DNA from: Diphasiastrum complanatum
Lineage: Eukaryota > Streptophyta > Lycopodiopsida > Lycopodiales > Lycopodiaceae
Direction of reading: 5' to 3'
DNA length: 64,000 nucleotides
NCBI GenBank assembly: GCA_029204225.1
Contig: CM055101.1
Span: 2,844,528-2,908,527, forward strand
Shown: positions 38,589 to 50,261 of the stretch, in pieces
How positions within the stretch are numbered: the first letter of the stretch is position 1
Layout: each line of letters opens with the position of its first letter
Notes under the pieces: generated by a model
Database searches by the model: none
The model's input: the letters and a program-made list of their open reading frames with translations, nothing else
Told to the model about the DNA's origin: nothing
Made by a program: the position numbers and the translations under genes

Positions 38589-39430
38589 TCACCAATGCTT
38601 CAATGAACAAGCTTCACAGAGAGATGTAAAACAGATAGCATCGAGTTCAAAATAGAATATCCACAAATGCTACGACGGAATAAAAACAAGTGTGTCTAAA
38701 GATGGACAGGAAGAGATAATGACAAATCGTATTTTTTCGACGCATCAAGTCAAAAGATCAAATCTTCAGAAAGATATGTGAAGTCCAAAATGGAATAATA
38801 AGTGTTAGGAGCGAAATCAGGGAAAACGTGTGTCTTAAAATGGACACAAAGAAAAAATAGTAAAGATCATCCTTTCACCAATGTTTCCCCGAATAAAACG
38901 TCGCAGAGACAAAATGGATACCATCAAGTCCACAATGAAATGCAAATAAGTGCGAATAAGCAAAAAGGGAACACATATGTCAAAAGAGACAAAAGACGGA
39001 TAATGATGAATATTATTATTCTATCAAGGTATAGATCGAAAATTCACCTCACCAATGCTTCGGTGAACAATTAATCTTCACTCAAAGGAACGCATCACGT
39101 CGGACTGGAGTGTAAGACTGTCAGTGCGTGCTAGTAAGCCAAAAGGAAAGAAGTGTGCCAAAACCTCGACACAAGAAATAACATACAAAGCATCATTTTC
39201 ACATACATGAAAATCACCTCTCACGGATCACCACAGTCACCGATGCTTCACTACTAGTGACTAATCTTATAAGAAAAGGAAAGCACAACATTAATTCCAA
39301 AATCATGGCAAAATGAAGTACAAATAACTACTAGTAAGCAACAGCAAAACGAGTGTCAAAAATGTACAGAAGGAATGAACGAAAATCATTATTATCCTGT
39401 CAACGGCCACAGCCACATCAATAATGACGA
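38589..39430. repeat. Degenerate tandem repeat, unit about 140-190 bp
   Basis: At least five diverged units start near 38589, 38736, 38875, 39049 and 39237, with a remnant near 39411. Each begins like TCACCAATGCTTC and continues through CATCAAGTC, AAAATG-AATA, AATAAGTG, AAGCAAAA-G, GTGTCAAAA-TGGACA and AAGA-ATAATGA blocks in the same order. The array lies 0.4-1.3 kb upstream of ALDH. No coding potential is seen. Confidence 0.7.
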
Positions 39431-40340
39431 AGCCTTTGAATACGAAAAACGTTGCGTGTTCAAAAAAGAGACACAGGTGACAGATTTCATGACCACTAAC
39501 CTACTGACAAGTTTTATGATCCTGGCCTGGAACTTCCACATATAATAATAAATTATGAGAACAGGTTTTTCGTCATTATTACGTGATATATGTGATGACG
39601 CAAGATCTTTTTCTGATCAACCATCTGCAAATCTGAGAAATTAGAAGCATCCATCTACCATGATCTATGTACCCTTTTTCCTCGTACTGTTGCTGCTGCT
39701 GCTGCTCAAGTGCTCACAAACTCCAACTCTTCATGTTTATCCTCCGATAGAGTCCGATACCATCAGAGGCGAAGCGCAGGTTCGCAGCTCGCTCTCTCTC
39801 TCTCTCTCTCTCTCTGGGTTGATGGCATTTAATATTGAAGAAGGTGAGTAATGCCTGTCCAGGGCATGCATTTTTTGACGTGTGAAAGGATCTCTCTCTC
39901 TCTCTCTCACCGGCTCTCCTTCGGCGTGCAGCAGTGAGCTGAAATATGAGGACGGGTAGGCAGTGCCGATGGCATTTTGAAGTGTAAAATAATTTATCGT
40001 TGATGTTTGGCTGGCAGTCAACGTCGTCGAGGCAATTATCCAGGAGGGGAAGAATCATGAAAACTTGCAAAAGTCTTTGAAATATAAGGCTATTTAAGAT
40101 TTACACGTCATTTTGAAAGAGAGCGGCCAAAACAATTGAAGACACTAAATGCGCTGGCATGTTTGTTGCCACCTCCTTCGGATGTAAGCCACCTGCTAAG
40201 GCTGCAAACCCTAAACCTTTCAATGGTTAATTATAATGACGTGGCAATCATCATGATCTTTGATAAAATCTAACGGTGATGGGCTTCAATATGATAGCCC
40301 CCTAGTAAGAGCACCTTTACCTATTCCATGATGATAGTGT
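39431..40340. other. Unassigned DNA with CT runs
   Basis: No supported gene. CT microsatellites lie near 39789-39815 and 39891-39909, and a CTG-rich run near 39687-39707. Confidence 0.4.
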
Positions 40341-40355
40341 CATTTGTTGTTGTTA

Positions 40356-40441
40356 GCCCAACGGGGTTGGCTCAGTTGGTTAGCTTGACATCCAAAGTTT
40401 CTTTGGTCTCAGGTTCGAGCTTCCCCTTGGAAACCAAGAAA
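40356..40441 (+). mobile_element. 86-bp tRNA-derived SINE, copy 2
   Basis: A perfect 15-bp duplication CATTTGTTGTTGTTA flanks it (40341-40355 and 40442-40456). The A box TGGCTCAGTTGG is at 40368-40379 and the B-box-like GGTTCGAGC at 40412-40420. It differs from copy 1 at 6 of 86 positions by eye and ends ACCAAGAAA. Confidence 0.92.
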
Positions 40442-40456
40442 CATTTGTTGTTGTTA

Positions 40457-40742
40457 AGGGCCTGGTAGAAGCCTTGGTGCTGCATTAGGTGCTTCTTCAT
40501 GATTTTTTACTTAAATCTATTTTAAAATCAATTGAAAATTGACTTTGAAAATATGTTAAAATGAAATCTTAAGTTAGAGATATTTTCATATTTGTTAATA
40601 AAGGTCAAAATAGTGTTTTAACTACTTTTGGCAAGTATATAAGTGGATGAAGTCGTGTTTGGACCCATTCTAATTGTCTAATATTAGTACATTGCATTTG
40701 GACTAGTTTTTTTAGGTTTTTGGTTAAGTACCTAGAAGTTGC
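40457..40742. other. Spacer between two SINE copies
   Basis: No gene or known repeat is visible. Confidence 0.4.
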
Positions 40743-40757
40743 CATTTTAGGTTAATG

Positions 40758-40843
40758 ATCCAACAGGGTTGGCTCAACTGGTTAGCTTGGCATCCAAAGT
40801 TTCTTTGGTCACAGGTTCGAGCCTCCCCTTGGAAACCAAGAAG
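40758..40843 (+). mobile_element. 86-bp tRNA-derived SINE, copy 3
   Basis: A perfect 15-bp duplication CATTTTAGGTTAATG flanks it (40743-40757 and 40844-40858). The A box has two changes (TGGCTCAACTGG); the B-box-like GGTTCGAGCC is intact. It is exactly as long as copies 1 and 2 and has the same 3' hairpin and AAGAAG end. Confidence 0.92.
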
Positions 40844-40869
40844 CATTTTAGGTTAATGTACAAATAACC

Positions 40870-42840
40870 AAGCACATTTGTTTTGTATTGTCATGTCTTT
40901 TTTAATGTCCCTAGCCACAAATGAATTTTGTAAATACTTGACAATTGATGCTAATTTGTACAAAGTACTTCGTAGATTGTCTCCTAAACAACCTCGAATA
41001 GCAATTGGAAGAATGAATTGCAACATCTTTAGCCAATCGTGAGATTTTAATCCATGTAATTTGTCATCTTTGGTGAAAGAGTTGCACAAGGAATGTGCAT
41101 AGCCAGTTGGAGTTTTTATTTGTCTTATGACGTTTTTTACATGTGAGAGCTCTCCCTTTTTTAGAATCCATGGCACACTAGGAGTAATTAGAGGGCGATC
41201 TTCCGGTCTTCCCCAACCGAAAAGGATGATCGATTGGTAGGTATTTTCGATGATTTTCGTACACAACTTTCCTCAACAAATTTGTACTATGATAGCTTTC
41301 CAAATTTGGCCCACATATGTAGCATGCTTTATATCCAGATGTTGTAAAACCTGCATTTATGATTGCATTAGAAAGTTCGAAAATATTTATGAGATGTAAT
41401 ATATCGCGAGAACAAATGATTATATTTAACAATACAAACGAAGATTAATCATATCTAAACATTCACTCAAACCAGGATAATCATGCATTGTCCACATTAG
41501 AATTCCACGAAGAGTAAAATTTCTTTCTTGCAAAGGCCTTGAGATGTCATACGCATTGACACCATTCCAAAGCTTGGACAATTCTTCAATCAATGGTTCA
41601 AGGTAAACATCCATGTTCTTAATCTTGTATTTTCCTGGAACCAATAGAGATAGAAACAAATGTCCCATCTTTATACTTAGCCATGGAGGAATATTATAAT
41701 TAACAAGAACAACTGGCCACATGGACCATGTTGAGGCTCGAACACCAAAAGGATTTATGCCATCCATTGCTAAACCAAATCATAAATGACGAGGTTCATT
41801 TTTTAACTCGGACCATTGCTGCTCCATCAATATGTTTCCTCACAGGTGAGTCACTTGGTACCCGCATAACATCATCCGTAGATCGATTCTTAGCATGCCA
41901 ATCTACTAGTTGTGCCAAAGACCTATATTGAAACAAACGCTATAGTCATGGAATGATAGGAAAATGACGTAACACTTTTTGTGGCACACTCGATCTTTGA
42001 ACGTTTGTTCTGTATCGTGATGTGCCACATGTTGGACATTGATCTTTTTTTGACTGCACACCCCTATATAAAATGTGGTCATTTGAATGCATGAATCTTT
42101 TCGTAATCCATTCCAAGCTTGCTCAACATGTTTCGAGCTTCTTTTCGCGTTCCCGGCATCACATTGTCTTTTGGAAGTATTTTTTGTAATAAACTGCAAA
42201 ATAATATTGTGTTTGTAAACATGAATGCATAATCCTAAATTCTAACAAACAGTATAATGCATTTATGGTTTATGCATACTTGAACAATGACGTAGTAACA
42301 CTGTTAGAACACCATTTGTACGTAACTTGTAAGTTTAGAAAAAAAAGTGTTGTTGCCAGTCGAGAAAAAGATGCTCCTGGATACAAGGGAGTGTCGACTT
42401 CTTTGCGTAGTAATATCTCATTTTCATCATTATGCAACTCTTCACTTTCATCCATGTTTTCTCCACCCGTTGAGTGTGCACGTTCATTGTTGGTTGTAAA
42501 ATATGATTCAAACAAGTCATGCATTGCTTCATCTTGTAGTACCTCAGTATCATTATCTTCAACTACAATGTCTTCCTCATCGGATGTTTGCAACAATCCA
42601 CTAGCGCCTTCTTCTATTCATTTCACTCTTTGTTCCCTCATTTATATCGACTTTTCTTCACTTGGAATTTAATATGGATGGATCAAGACCATGTAATGGC
42701 ATTCGATGGTGTGTCTAAACAAACCGATAGAGAATGTGTCATTTAAACAAGTCAATGGTTACCTAGATATCCTAATATTTAAAAAATATAATAAATGCAA
42801 CAAATGCGTTAGCTTTTAAAGCAAACCTCAATCTCTTCTA
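40870..42840 (-). pseudogene. CACTA TNP2-type transposase relic, copy 1
   Basis: From right to left on the minus strand: a transposase-associated N-terminal part (DHLWKYGSRV, about 42870-42900), an acidic stretch and RKEVDTPLYPGASFSRL (42270-42450), the cysteine-rich and TNP2 core blocks (HFPIIPRLQRLFQY, KNRSTDDVMRVPSDSP, DGINPFGVRASTWSMWPVVL, YNIPPWLSIKMGHLFLSLL, 41430-42060), and a DUF4218 block (LKSHDWLKMLQFILPIAIRG, about 40980-41050). TNP2 is the catalytic transposase of En/Spm-like elements. Intron-sized gaps separate blocks, as in intact copies, but frameshifts are also present. Transposon ends were not found. Confidence 0.85.
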
Positions 42841-43435
42841 GATTTGATGTTTAACCATCCACTCTACTTCCATACTTCCACAAGTGATCATTGACAGTGC
42901 ATCTTTGACGCATCACTTGCCCACCGTCGCATCTGACGCAAGTGCACCACATTCATTCTTGATAATTATTGGCCTACAAAAAATGTAATTACGTTGTTTA
43001 AGCTACACAAACATCTATCAAAACATTCAATTTCTAGGAAAGTATTTCAAATGTGCGAGACTCTTTTTTTTCATAAGAATGTTCATTCTTTTGATTGATC
43101 AAGTATCTATTAAGCAAGATGAGTATTCATTACATGTGGAGGCATGGAATGAGGAGAGCATATTTGAAGTTTGATAAGCAATTTTTTACAATCAAGAGGA
43201 GAAAGTCACTTATAATTATTCTTTTGGATTGGCCATGCCATTGTAGTACCACTGTTTTTTGTTGTTGTGACACGTGTGAAGGATAGCCTGCTGCTGCTGT
43301 TGTATGGACATGGACTGTACCATACTGTATTTTCATATTCATGATACCAAATTGGCCCAAGATCTTAGATCCATTAGTTGTGTTTTGGATCTGTAATTTT
43401 CACATGGACTTTAGCATCAATAATATGCATAAGAG
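42841..43435. other. DNA between the two TNP2 relics
   Basis: Contains the diverged 5' end of copy 1 and unassigned sequence. No separate gene is supported. Confidence 0.4.
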
Positions 43436-44860
43436 CAAGTGCAATAGCGATAGGGGCCAAAAAGTTTACACATCCATGTTTTTGGCCTTGTACTTTCCTG
43501 GAATCAATAAAGCCAATAACAAGTGTCCCGTTTTAATACTCAACCATGGAGGTATGTTTTAATTAATGAGCACAACTAGCCATGTGGACCAAGTTGACGC
43601 TTGAAAGCTAAAAGAATTTACGCCATCAATAGCAAGGCCAAATCTCAAATTGCGAGGTTCATTTTTAAACTCGGGCCATTGGTCTTCAATATGTTTCCAT
43701 GCAGGTGAATCACTTGGTACTCGCATCACATCATCCGTAGATCGATTTTTGACATGCGAATCCATTAGTTGTGTCAAAGATTTACATCGAAATAAACGTT
43801 GCAATCGTGGGATAATTGGAAAATGTCGAAACACTTTTCGTGGCACTTTATCCCATTGTACGTCATCTCGAAAACGTGAAGCGTTACACATTGGACATTG
43901 AAGCTTTTTTGAATGCTCACCTCTATATAGAACATGGTCTTTTGGACATGCATGTATTGTGTCGTAATCCATTCCAAGCATGGTCATCATCTTTCGTGCT
44001 TTTTTTTGTGTTTTGGGTATCACATTTTCTTTTGGAAGTATTCGATGCAACAACCTAAAAAAAGAGCAATGTGAGTTGTTAGAAAAGAAAAAAAATTAAC
44101 TCAATGTAAATACGCTATAAAGTATAATAATTGTGTTATGCGTTAAGTACTCGAATAAAGATGTCACGCTACGATCACTCCATTTGTATGTTGCTTGAAG
44201 GTTTAAAATAAGAATTGATGTAGCTAGTCTCGAAATGGATGCTCCAGGATATAGAGGAGTTTCTGCCTCCTTGCGCAATAGAATCTCGTCTTCATCCATC
44301 TCAAATTGTTTGTGATTTTCGTTTTCATTAGAAGACCCATGCATATCATCATTCTCATTTGTTTCAAAGTAAGATTCAAACATGTTATGCATTGCTTCAT
44401 CGTGTTGCACCTCATCATCATAATCATTAGAATCAAGTTGATTACTCTTTTTTCCAATTGTGTTTGCCTCTTCAATTTGTTCATTCTTTGTTTTCTCATG
44501 TCTATCAAAACTTGACATTGATTGTAACTAAACACGGATGGATCAACTCCATGGAATGGCATTCGATGTATTGGCTACACACATGAAACAAATTCCATAA
44601 GTGACATATATAGATTGACGAAGATTATAATAAAAAACAATCATATAAAGTTAACAAACCTCAACGTCTTCCAAATTCGATGGTTGATCTTCTTCTTTTC
44701 GTCCAAACTTCCACAAATGATTTTCAACAATGCGTCTTTCACGCATCTTTTGTCCATCACACTTGAGGCCATACTTTATTTTGAAAATAATTTCTCTACG
44801 AGAAACAAAAATCAAGTACATGTCATTTTAACACAATAGTTTAACTTATAATAACATAGT
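43436..44860 (-). pseudogene. CACTA TNP2-type transposase relic, copy 2
   Basis: The same domain order as copy 1 but 3'-truncated: ENHLWKFGRKEEDQ (about 44690-44730), an acidic stretch then RKEAETPLYPGASISRL (about 44225-44290), then a 164-codon open block at 43559-44053 with DHVLYRGEHSKKLQCPMCNA, VPRKVFRHFPIIPRLQRLFR and STDDVMRVPSDSPAWKHIED. It fades after NIPPWLSIKTGH near 43500 and lacks the DUF4218 end. Its longer open stretches suggest that it is somewhat younger than copy 1. Confidence 0.85.
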
Positions 44861-45227
44861 TTCTCATGTTTGTTACTTACCCTGTTAACTTGAGTAGTGT
44901 CTTCATCGCTAGACTAATTTGAATGTAATTCATCTCGTTGTGATAAACTGCATATATGCACAAGTACAAAACACAAATAACATAAAATTATTGTATGATT
45001 CTAATGTTTTAATTTTTAGATAGTACTATTCTTATACGTTGTCACTTATATGATTCTTTTGCATCTTGGTGCAGGCTCTAAATGCACATCTCTCTTCTTT
45101 TGTTATCACATGTATGAAAGTCTCACTCCAATATGCATTAAAGTTCTGTAGTCGATTTTTTTTTCTACTTCATTTCAATATATTAGGGCTTATTGTAATG
45201 TATTGTATGTTTATGAATGTAGTAATC

Positions 45228-45653
45228 ATGTCGGGGTTAGGCAGTGGTGAAAGCTCGGGAGATTATGTTAAAATTTTTTATGAATCATTAACTCCTGAGA
45301 AAAAAGCAGAACTGCAAAGTATGTTTAACCAAGATGAGAGTGGTCCCTCACAAGCGGCCGCGGCTCCCGCCCCCACCGAAGAGTCATCCACAAATTCTTA
45401 TTATGACGTGGATCCTCAAGGTAATATAATTGTCAATAGAAAAGGGAGGGTGGTTTTGGACCGGCTCTATTCTTTATGCCAACGCCATTTTGGCGACAAA
45501 TTGTTTAGTAAATGGTCTAAACAACCTGCCAGCGATAAACAACAGGTTATTGGTACCCTTCGTGACGAATTCCAACAAGAAGAGAAATTCAAGGAGAAGG
45601 AAATTCATAAGCATATGAGCTTATGGATTAGGCATCGTTGTGATATGGCATGA
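45228..45653 (+). CDS. Possible second CACTA transposon protein (Ptta/En/Spm-like fragment)
   Basis: A 141-codon frame starts at ATG 45228 (MSGLGSGESSGDYVKIFY) and includes an Ala-rich spacer, DVDPQGNIIVNRKGRVVLDR, and a Lys/Glu-rich helical end KHMSLWIRHRCDMA. The pattern of an aromatic- and basic-rich C-terminal region, and its position about 370 bases from the TNP2 relic in divergent orientation, suggest the second gene of a CACTA element, whose product binds element ends. I am not sure of the family. DNA beyond its stop soon turns into copia LTR-like sequence. Confidence 0.42.
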   Translation: MSGLGSGESSGDYVKIFYESLTPEKKAELQSMFNQDESGPSQAAAAPAPTEESSTNSYYDVDPQGNIIVNRKGRVVLDRLYSLCQRHFGDKLFSKWSKQPASDKQQVIGTLRDEFQQEEKFKEKEIHKHMSLWIRHRCDMA

Positions 45654-45689
45654 CGAGCTTATAGGGATGGGCAATCCAAGCCCTCTTGG

Positions 45690-46832
45690 TGTTCAAGAAA
45701 TAATTGGAACCATGTAAAAGCGCAAATCTCAAGTCAGTTGACCTTGCCGTGTCACATCCCATGTGTAGAGGACAGCTCACACGTGTGAAATAAGCTGAAG
45801 TAGGCAAATTTTGACTTCTAGAAGGTTTCTAAGTAGATCTCCATATAGTAGGAAAATGGACCAAAAGTGCTCAAAATAGAAAGTTTGATCCAAGTGTCAA
45901 TTTTGCATGATGATTCACCATATGACAAAGCATCCTCACACGTGTGAGATTTGATGCATGATCAGTACCTCGAGCTCCAAGAAATGTATATATAGACGCA
46001 TATTTGGCCATAATCAACAAGAAACATCAATCTTGATTTTGGAAGCAATTTTATGTCAATCTCTCCATTTGTTTTGAATGGTTTGAGTTTCTATCATAGT
46101 GTACTTTGTTTTCAGGTTAGAGTCCATACTCTGAGAGGCTTTCACATGTGTGAAACCAGCAAGTACATTTACCTTCATTAATGATTGTTCTTGTTAGATT
46201 TTCATGTCTAGAATTGATCTAGATTGAATTAAATCTTGTGTAGATCGATAGATCAATTGTATCTAACATCCAATCCCTCTTGTGGATTATTTAAGGATCC
46301 ATTATTGGTCCTATTTTGCAGATTTCCATAGTTCATATTCATACAATTTTATTATCAAAAGAAGCATTTGAATAGTTAGCTCTCTCTCTCTCTCTCAAGC
46401 CTGCAAGCTTGAACAGTCCTGAGCATTCTAGCTCACTTTACTCATTTACTTCTGTTACGTTTTCATACTGAATCAATACTATCTTTTATTGTGTTAAGCT
46501 TCGTCTCAAAATGTATGCCTTTCTATAGCTCTTCACGACTAATTATTGGTCTGGAGTTCTTCGCGACAAATTATTTGTCTGATAATTCAATGTTTAATTG
46601 TTTGGCTATGTAATCACTATAGTACTGATGATTTCAAAGTTAGTTACTATAAGTTCAAATGTGATTTCTATCACTATTGTTTTGTTTGAAATTGATAGGC
46701 GTAGTCATGCATTGTGAAAGAGGAAGATAGTTTATTCTGCCATGCACAAAAAGTTTTCTTTCTAGACACTCGAATTATTTTCATTCGTTTCTTTTCGAAT
46801 TTCGACCTATCTATGCACACCTCTTTCCAACA
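45690..46832 (+). repeat. Copia LTR-like region (5' LTR of a truncated element)
   Basis: The stretch has a TATA box ATGTATATATAGACG near 45985, three CACRYGTGTG palindromes (45778, 45937, 46143), a CT run (46379-46396) and ends in TTTCCAACA before a primer-binding site. Its TATA-downstream part resembles the LTR of the nested copia element, and its 3' half matches, inverted, the LTR at 54406-55091. The left end is uncertain. Confidence 0.6.
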
Positions 46833-46884
46833 TGGTATTAGAGCAATTTCACTACTTTATCTGATACCGACATGGTATCATAGC
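46833..46884 (+). promoter_or_regulatory. Two degenerate primer-binding sites
   Basis: TGGTATTAGAGC at 46833-46844 and TGGTATCATAGC at 46873-46884 are both one or two bases off the usual TGGTATCAGAGC, as if a short local duplication had occurred. Confidence 0.6.
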
Positions 46885-47034
46885 GAAATCTCTAATACTT
46901 ATATCTTTTGTGATATCAAATTGATATCATACTCTTCAGTTCTTTTCAACCTTTCAGTATCAGAGAATTGATTTCCTATTGTTGGCATTACTGCATCTTA
47001 GCGTCATCGATACAATTGACATACTAAGTTCTAG

Positions 47035-47440
47035 ATGGATTCTCAAAGTAAAGCTGGTCTTATCGCAGACAAGATGAATGGATCCAATTATCATTTGTGG
47101 AAATTTAAGATGAAGACCTTGCTAATCGCCACTGAATTATGGGATGTTGTTACAGGTACAGAAGTAAAACCTGAAGACGATGACTCAAAGTGAAAATCGA
47201 ACAAGGCTCCCAAAGTTGCGAACATATCCACAGGAGATTTTTCCATGGTGGACAAAGTCAAACACCATTTTTGGACAACGGTGCTTTTGTTTCGAATTTC
47301 ATTGTATAAGGCTTTCAAAAAATTCATCTGAAGACTTGAATCCACCAAAGAAAATACATGTCTACGTTTTGTAATGCAAGCTCTTCCCAACATGCCTCCT
47401 GAGTAGGCATCCAAGATAGGTCTGAATCACCTGCACATAG
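47035..47440 (+). pseudogene. Ty1/copia gag start, decayed
   Basis: From ATG 47035 the frame reads MDSQSKAGLIADKMNGSNYH then LWKFKMKTLLIATELWDVV, a copia Gag N-terminus very like the one at 54252. A stop follows near 47191, and further gag-like words (KVKHHFW, LRFVMQALPNMPPE) appear in shifted frames to about 47400. Downstream pol is missing; unrelated minus-strand coding sequence follows. Confidence 0.75.
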
Positions 47441-47677
47441 TCCAAAGAGGAAGAACAGGTAGATCAGTTGGCTTGTACTTGAAATGTCATAGCATTATGA
47501 GCACAAATATGACAAAAAACATTATCTAACAGAACTTACTTGTGAAGAATCCAAGAATTTTTTTGAATGTATCTGAGGACTTGATGGTATCGTATAAGCT
47601 ACCACCTTTCATTCCAATATGCTCCAGTTTCGGTGTTTCCAACAAAAATCTTCTCATAATCTTCTCCCAATTTTGGA

Positions 47678-48710
47678 CTACTCGTCTTCACTATCAATTG
47701 AAGCCTTAAGTGCATTTGAGTCTTTCACTTTCTTGAAAATAAGGTCAAATCCCTTACCTTTCAATGAGTGGGTATCCATCTTTGTTGGATGAGATCAAAC
47801 CCACCAACACATAATCAAGACTAGTTTGAGTAATGTCAGATGAGCTGTGGTTCAGATATGTATATGTACCCAAATGAACACTGACATGTACCGATATTTC
47901 TTGAAGCGCATGCGAGCATGTAGACAGGGCTTGGAATGTATGGACAAAGCATACCACTGCATAGTTCTCCAGATGGGTTGCATTAGAAATTGCTTTAAAG
48001 AATTTACAAAAGCATTCCTTTGGCCACTCTAGTTCACTATCATGAGATGCATCTAGCACATCCAAACTTATCCTTTTCTTTACATCTGCAATCTGACCCT
48101 CTTGAAAAGAATTCAAAGCCTTGCCTGCATATAAAATGGTCCAAGGCTCAATACTGGAGCTTGCAACATTATGCTCTACGAGATCATATTTACACTTTAC
48201 ACTAGAAAGGACAATAGTAGGAAGAGCCTCTGTCTTGACGGATCTTTTTGTTGTAGCCTCACACCAAGAGGGGCATCTACGACACATATCATCAATAAAA
48301 ACGTCTATTTGATATCTTGAGAATGCATCAACTTGTGATAGATTGACAACATACTCTTCATGCGGATGTTCATAGATGCCTTTTCTCATGTTGCGTCTAT
48401 TTTTTGTAAGGTCACAATATTGCTTCAAAGATTTTATATTCGGAGGAAAATTTGTCAAATCTTTTTTGTCAAATACTATCCAACCTTCTAACATCTCATC
48501 AAAAAGAGTTTTCATCTTTGCTTCAGTCAAACCTTGCATCGGGCGAAGAAGGAAGACTGTAATGAACCTAAGCTTATTCTTTGTTTGTGGTTTTACTTCC
48601 CCCTTCGCATTTCTCAATAAGAACTCCAAACATCCGGGTTGGAGTTGCAACCACTTTCCTCTATAAAATTCAGCACCAGGAAGATGAGGATTGAAATTCC
48701 ATCATTTCAT
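47678..48710 (-). pseudogene. Unrecognised gene relic with a 298-codon open frame
   Basis: On the minus strand 298 codons are open (48650-47757), and in-frame sequence to about 48700 (HLPGAEFYRGKWLQL) also looks coding. A single-base slip near 47757 then moves to a frame giving KGFDLIFKKVKDSNALKASI and an acidic SEDE end with a stop at 47678. Notable words are RRCPSWCEATTK, TIVLSSVKCKYDLVEHN and NYAVVCFVHTFQALSTCSH. Composition is balanced and globular with several Cys. No membrane segment or retroelement motif is seen. I do not recognise the family. The GAAAGGTAAGG at the slip also fits a splice donor, so the break could instead be an exon end. Confidence 0.5.
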
Positions 48711-49640
48711 CAACACTGATGGATGACTCATCTCTTGTTGATAGTCTGTTCTCATCATGCAAATGCTTCATTGAAAAGTCTGCTCATGAAACAGTTACAT
48801 GAAGCTATCAAATCTAATATGTAACTCCATGAATGGGGAAAGACACTTAAAGTACTCTGAGATAAAAAAAAGATAGTATTTAATGTCCAACAAAAGTTTA
48901 TTTAAAGGTTTCAGATTGTGATTGTGAGGTGATTGTGAGTTGTTTATACCACAAAGTTAACTTTGATGTCAAATGATTTTGGAGGTCTTATGTGTGATTT
49001 TTGTTGGATGTAAATGAGTGGGTGAAGATTCTAGTGTCCTTCGACAATAGTATACATTGTACAATGCTTGAGCCAGAAGCACACAGTCATAAGCTTGAAA
49101 AGTATTCAAGTTTAGGCCATTTACTCACTTCCAAATAATCCGTAGAAAAATCATTCACAAAAGGTGCAATAATTATGCAGCAATTTGGCTTGCACAAAAA
49201 TTAGGTAAACCAATTGCTAGAGTAGCCATGCATTTGCACATCAAACACTAGCATTGCTCGAGTTAGTAGCAATCCATTGAGAACAACTGGAGAATGTATT
49301 TTCTTGAACTTGATTTAATTTCTGCTCTCATGTGAAGTCACCAATTGTAACAGTGATCAATTCAAGGATTTTTCCTTGAAACATGCAAAAAATCACCATG
49401 ATTCTTTACAGTAGCAAAAATAAATATGTTGCGATGAAAACATTTAGCACCAAGAAGAAAAAATTGACTAAAGAAAACTAAACTGGAGAAGATTTACTAA
49501 CGAAGAAAATTCAAAGATGTACTTTCACTAGAATTTAACACAACATCGTATTGAACTCGTCAGAGGTAGACTGCTACACATATATCTATTAAGATGGTTG
49601 CACACACCATAAAATTACATGTTAATGAGCTCATAACATT
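48711..49640. other. Unassigned DNA
   Basis: No supported gene. If the flanking minus-strand coding blocks belong to one gene, this is intron. Confidence 0.3.
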
Positions 49641-49712
49641 GGGAGTGGATGTTTGAAAACCCTATCTTGAAGAATAAAACAACAAGTTATACATCGTAAT
49701 CCAGACACACCT

Positions 49713-49925
49713 ATTTGCCTCGACTCCAGACACACGCATACCTTCTGTAAGTCCTGCATATTTATCTGCCGGATCGCTCTCCTGATCGCTTTGGTTGTTG
49801 TTGGGAATGATGTCTTCACCATCTTTGAGCTCGTTCATTTCATTAACTAGACTACAATCCATAGTTTTGTTGGATGCAATGTTCTTCAACTCAACAAGAG
49901 AATATTGGGTATGACATTCCAACAA
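49713..49925 (-). pseudogene. Possible exon of the unrecognised gene
   Basis: The minus strand reads SLVELKNIASNKTMDCSLVN, an acidic NELKDGEDIIPNNNQSDQES, and KYAGLTEGMRVSGVEANR, followed by a potential GTGTGT splice donor at about 49712. It lies upstream on the same strand as the 47678-48710 relic and has similar codon use, so it may be one of its exons. No known domain. Confidence 0.3.
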
Positions 49926-50261
49926 TACAGTACTGATTTGAAGTAAGTTATTTTACACTGCCAATAAGGACACTGAAAGATGATCATCAAGTCCAGAAAC
50001 TCAATATTAATTCCATATCAAGAAGATACTACAAAATATAAGCCAAACCTAGTACACCAAGAAGAATTTCAAACCTAGCCAAACTGATATTTAAAATATA
50101 GATGGCCACGATGTGTGATTCAGTTGCTCGGAGGTGCTATAATATATGGTGTCTGATGACATAGAGAGTCCTAGGATATATCATGTCATTAAGTTGTTCT
50201 GAATATAACGTGAACAGATTTCAAGGCCTATAAAATTATGTCTGAAAAATATAATCTGGTC

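Noticed and set aside
40356-40441. Possible tRNA gene at the A/B box region
   Set aside because: The flanking 15-bp duplications, the lack of an acceptor stem and anticodon arm, and two further copies of identical length show a SINE and not a tRNA gene.
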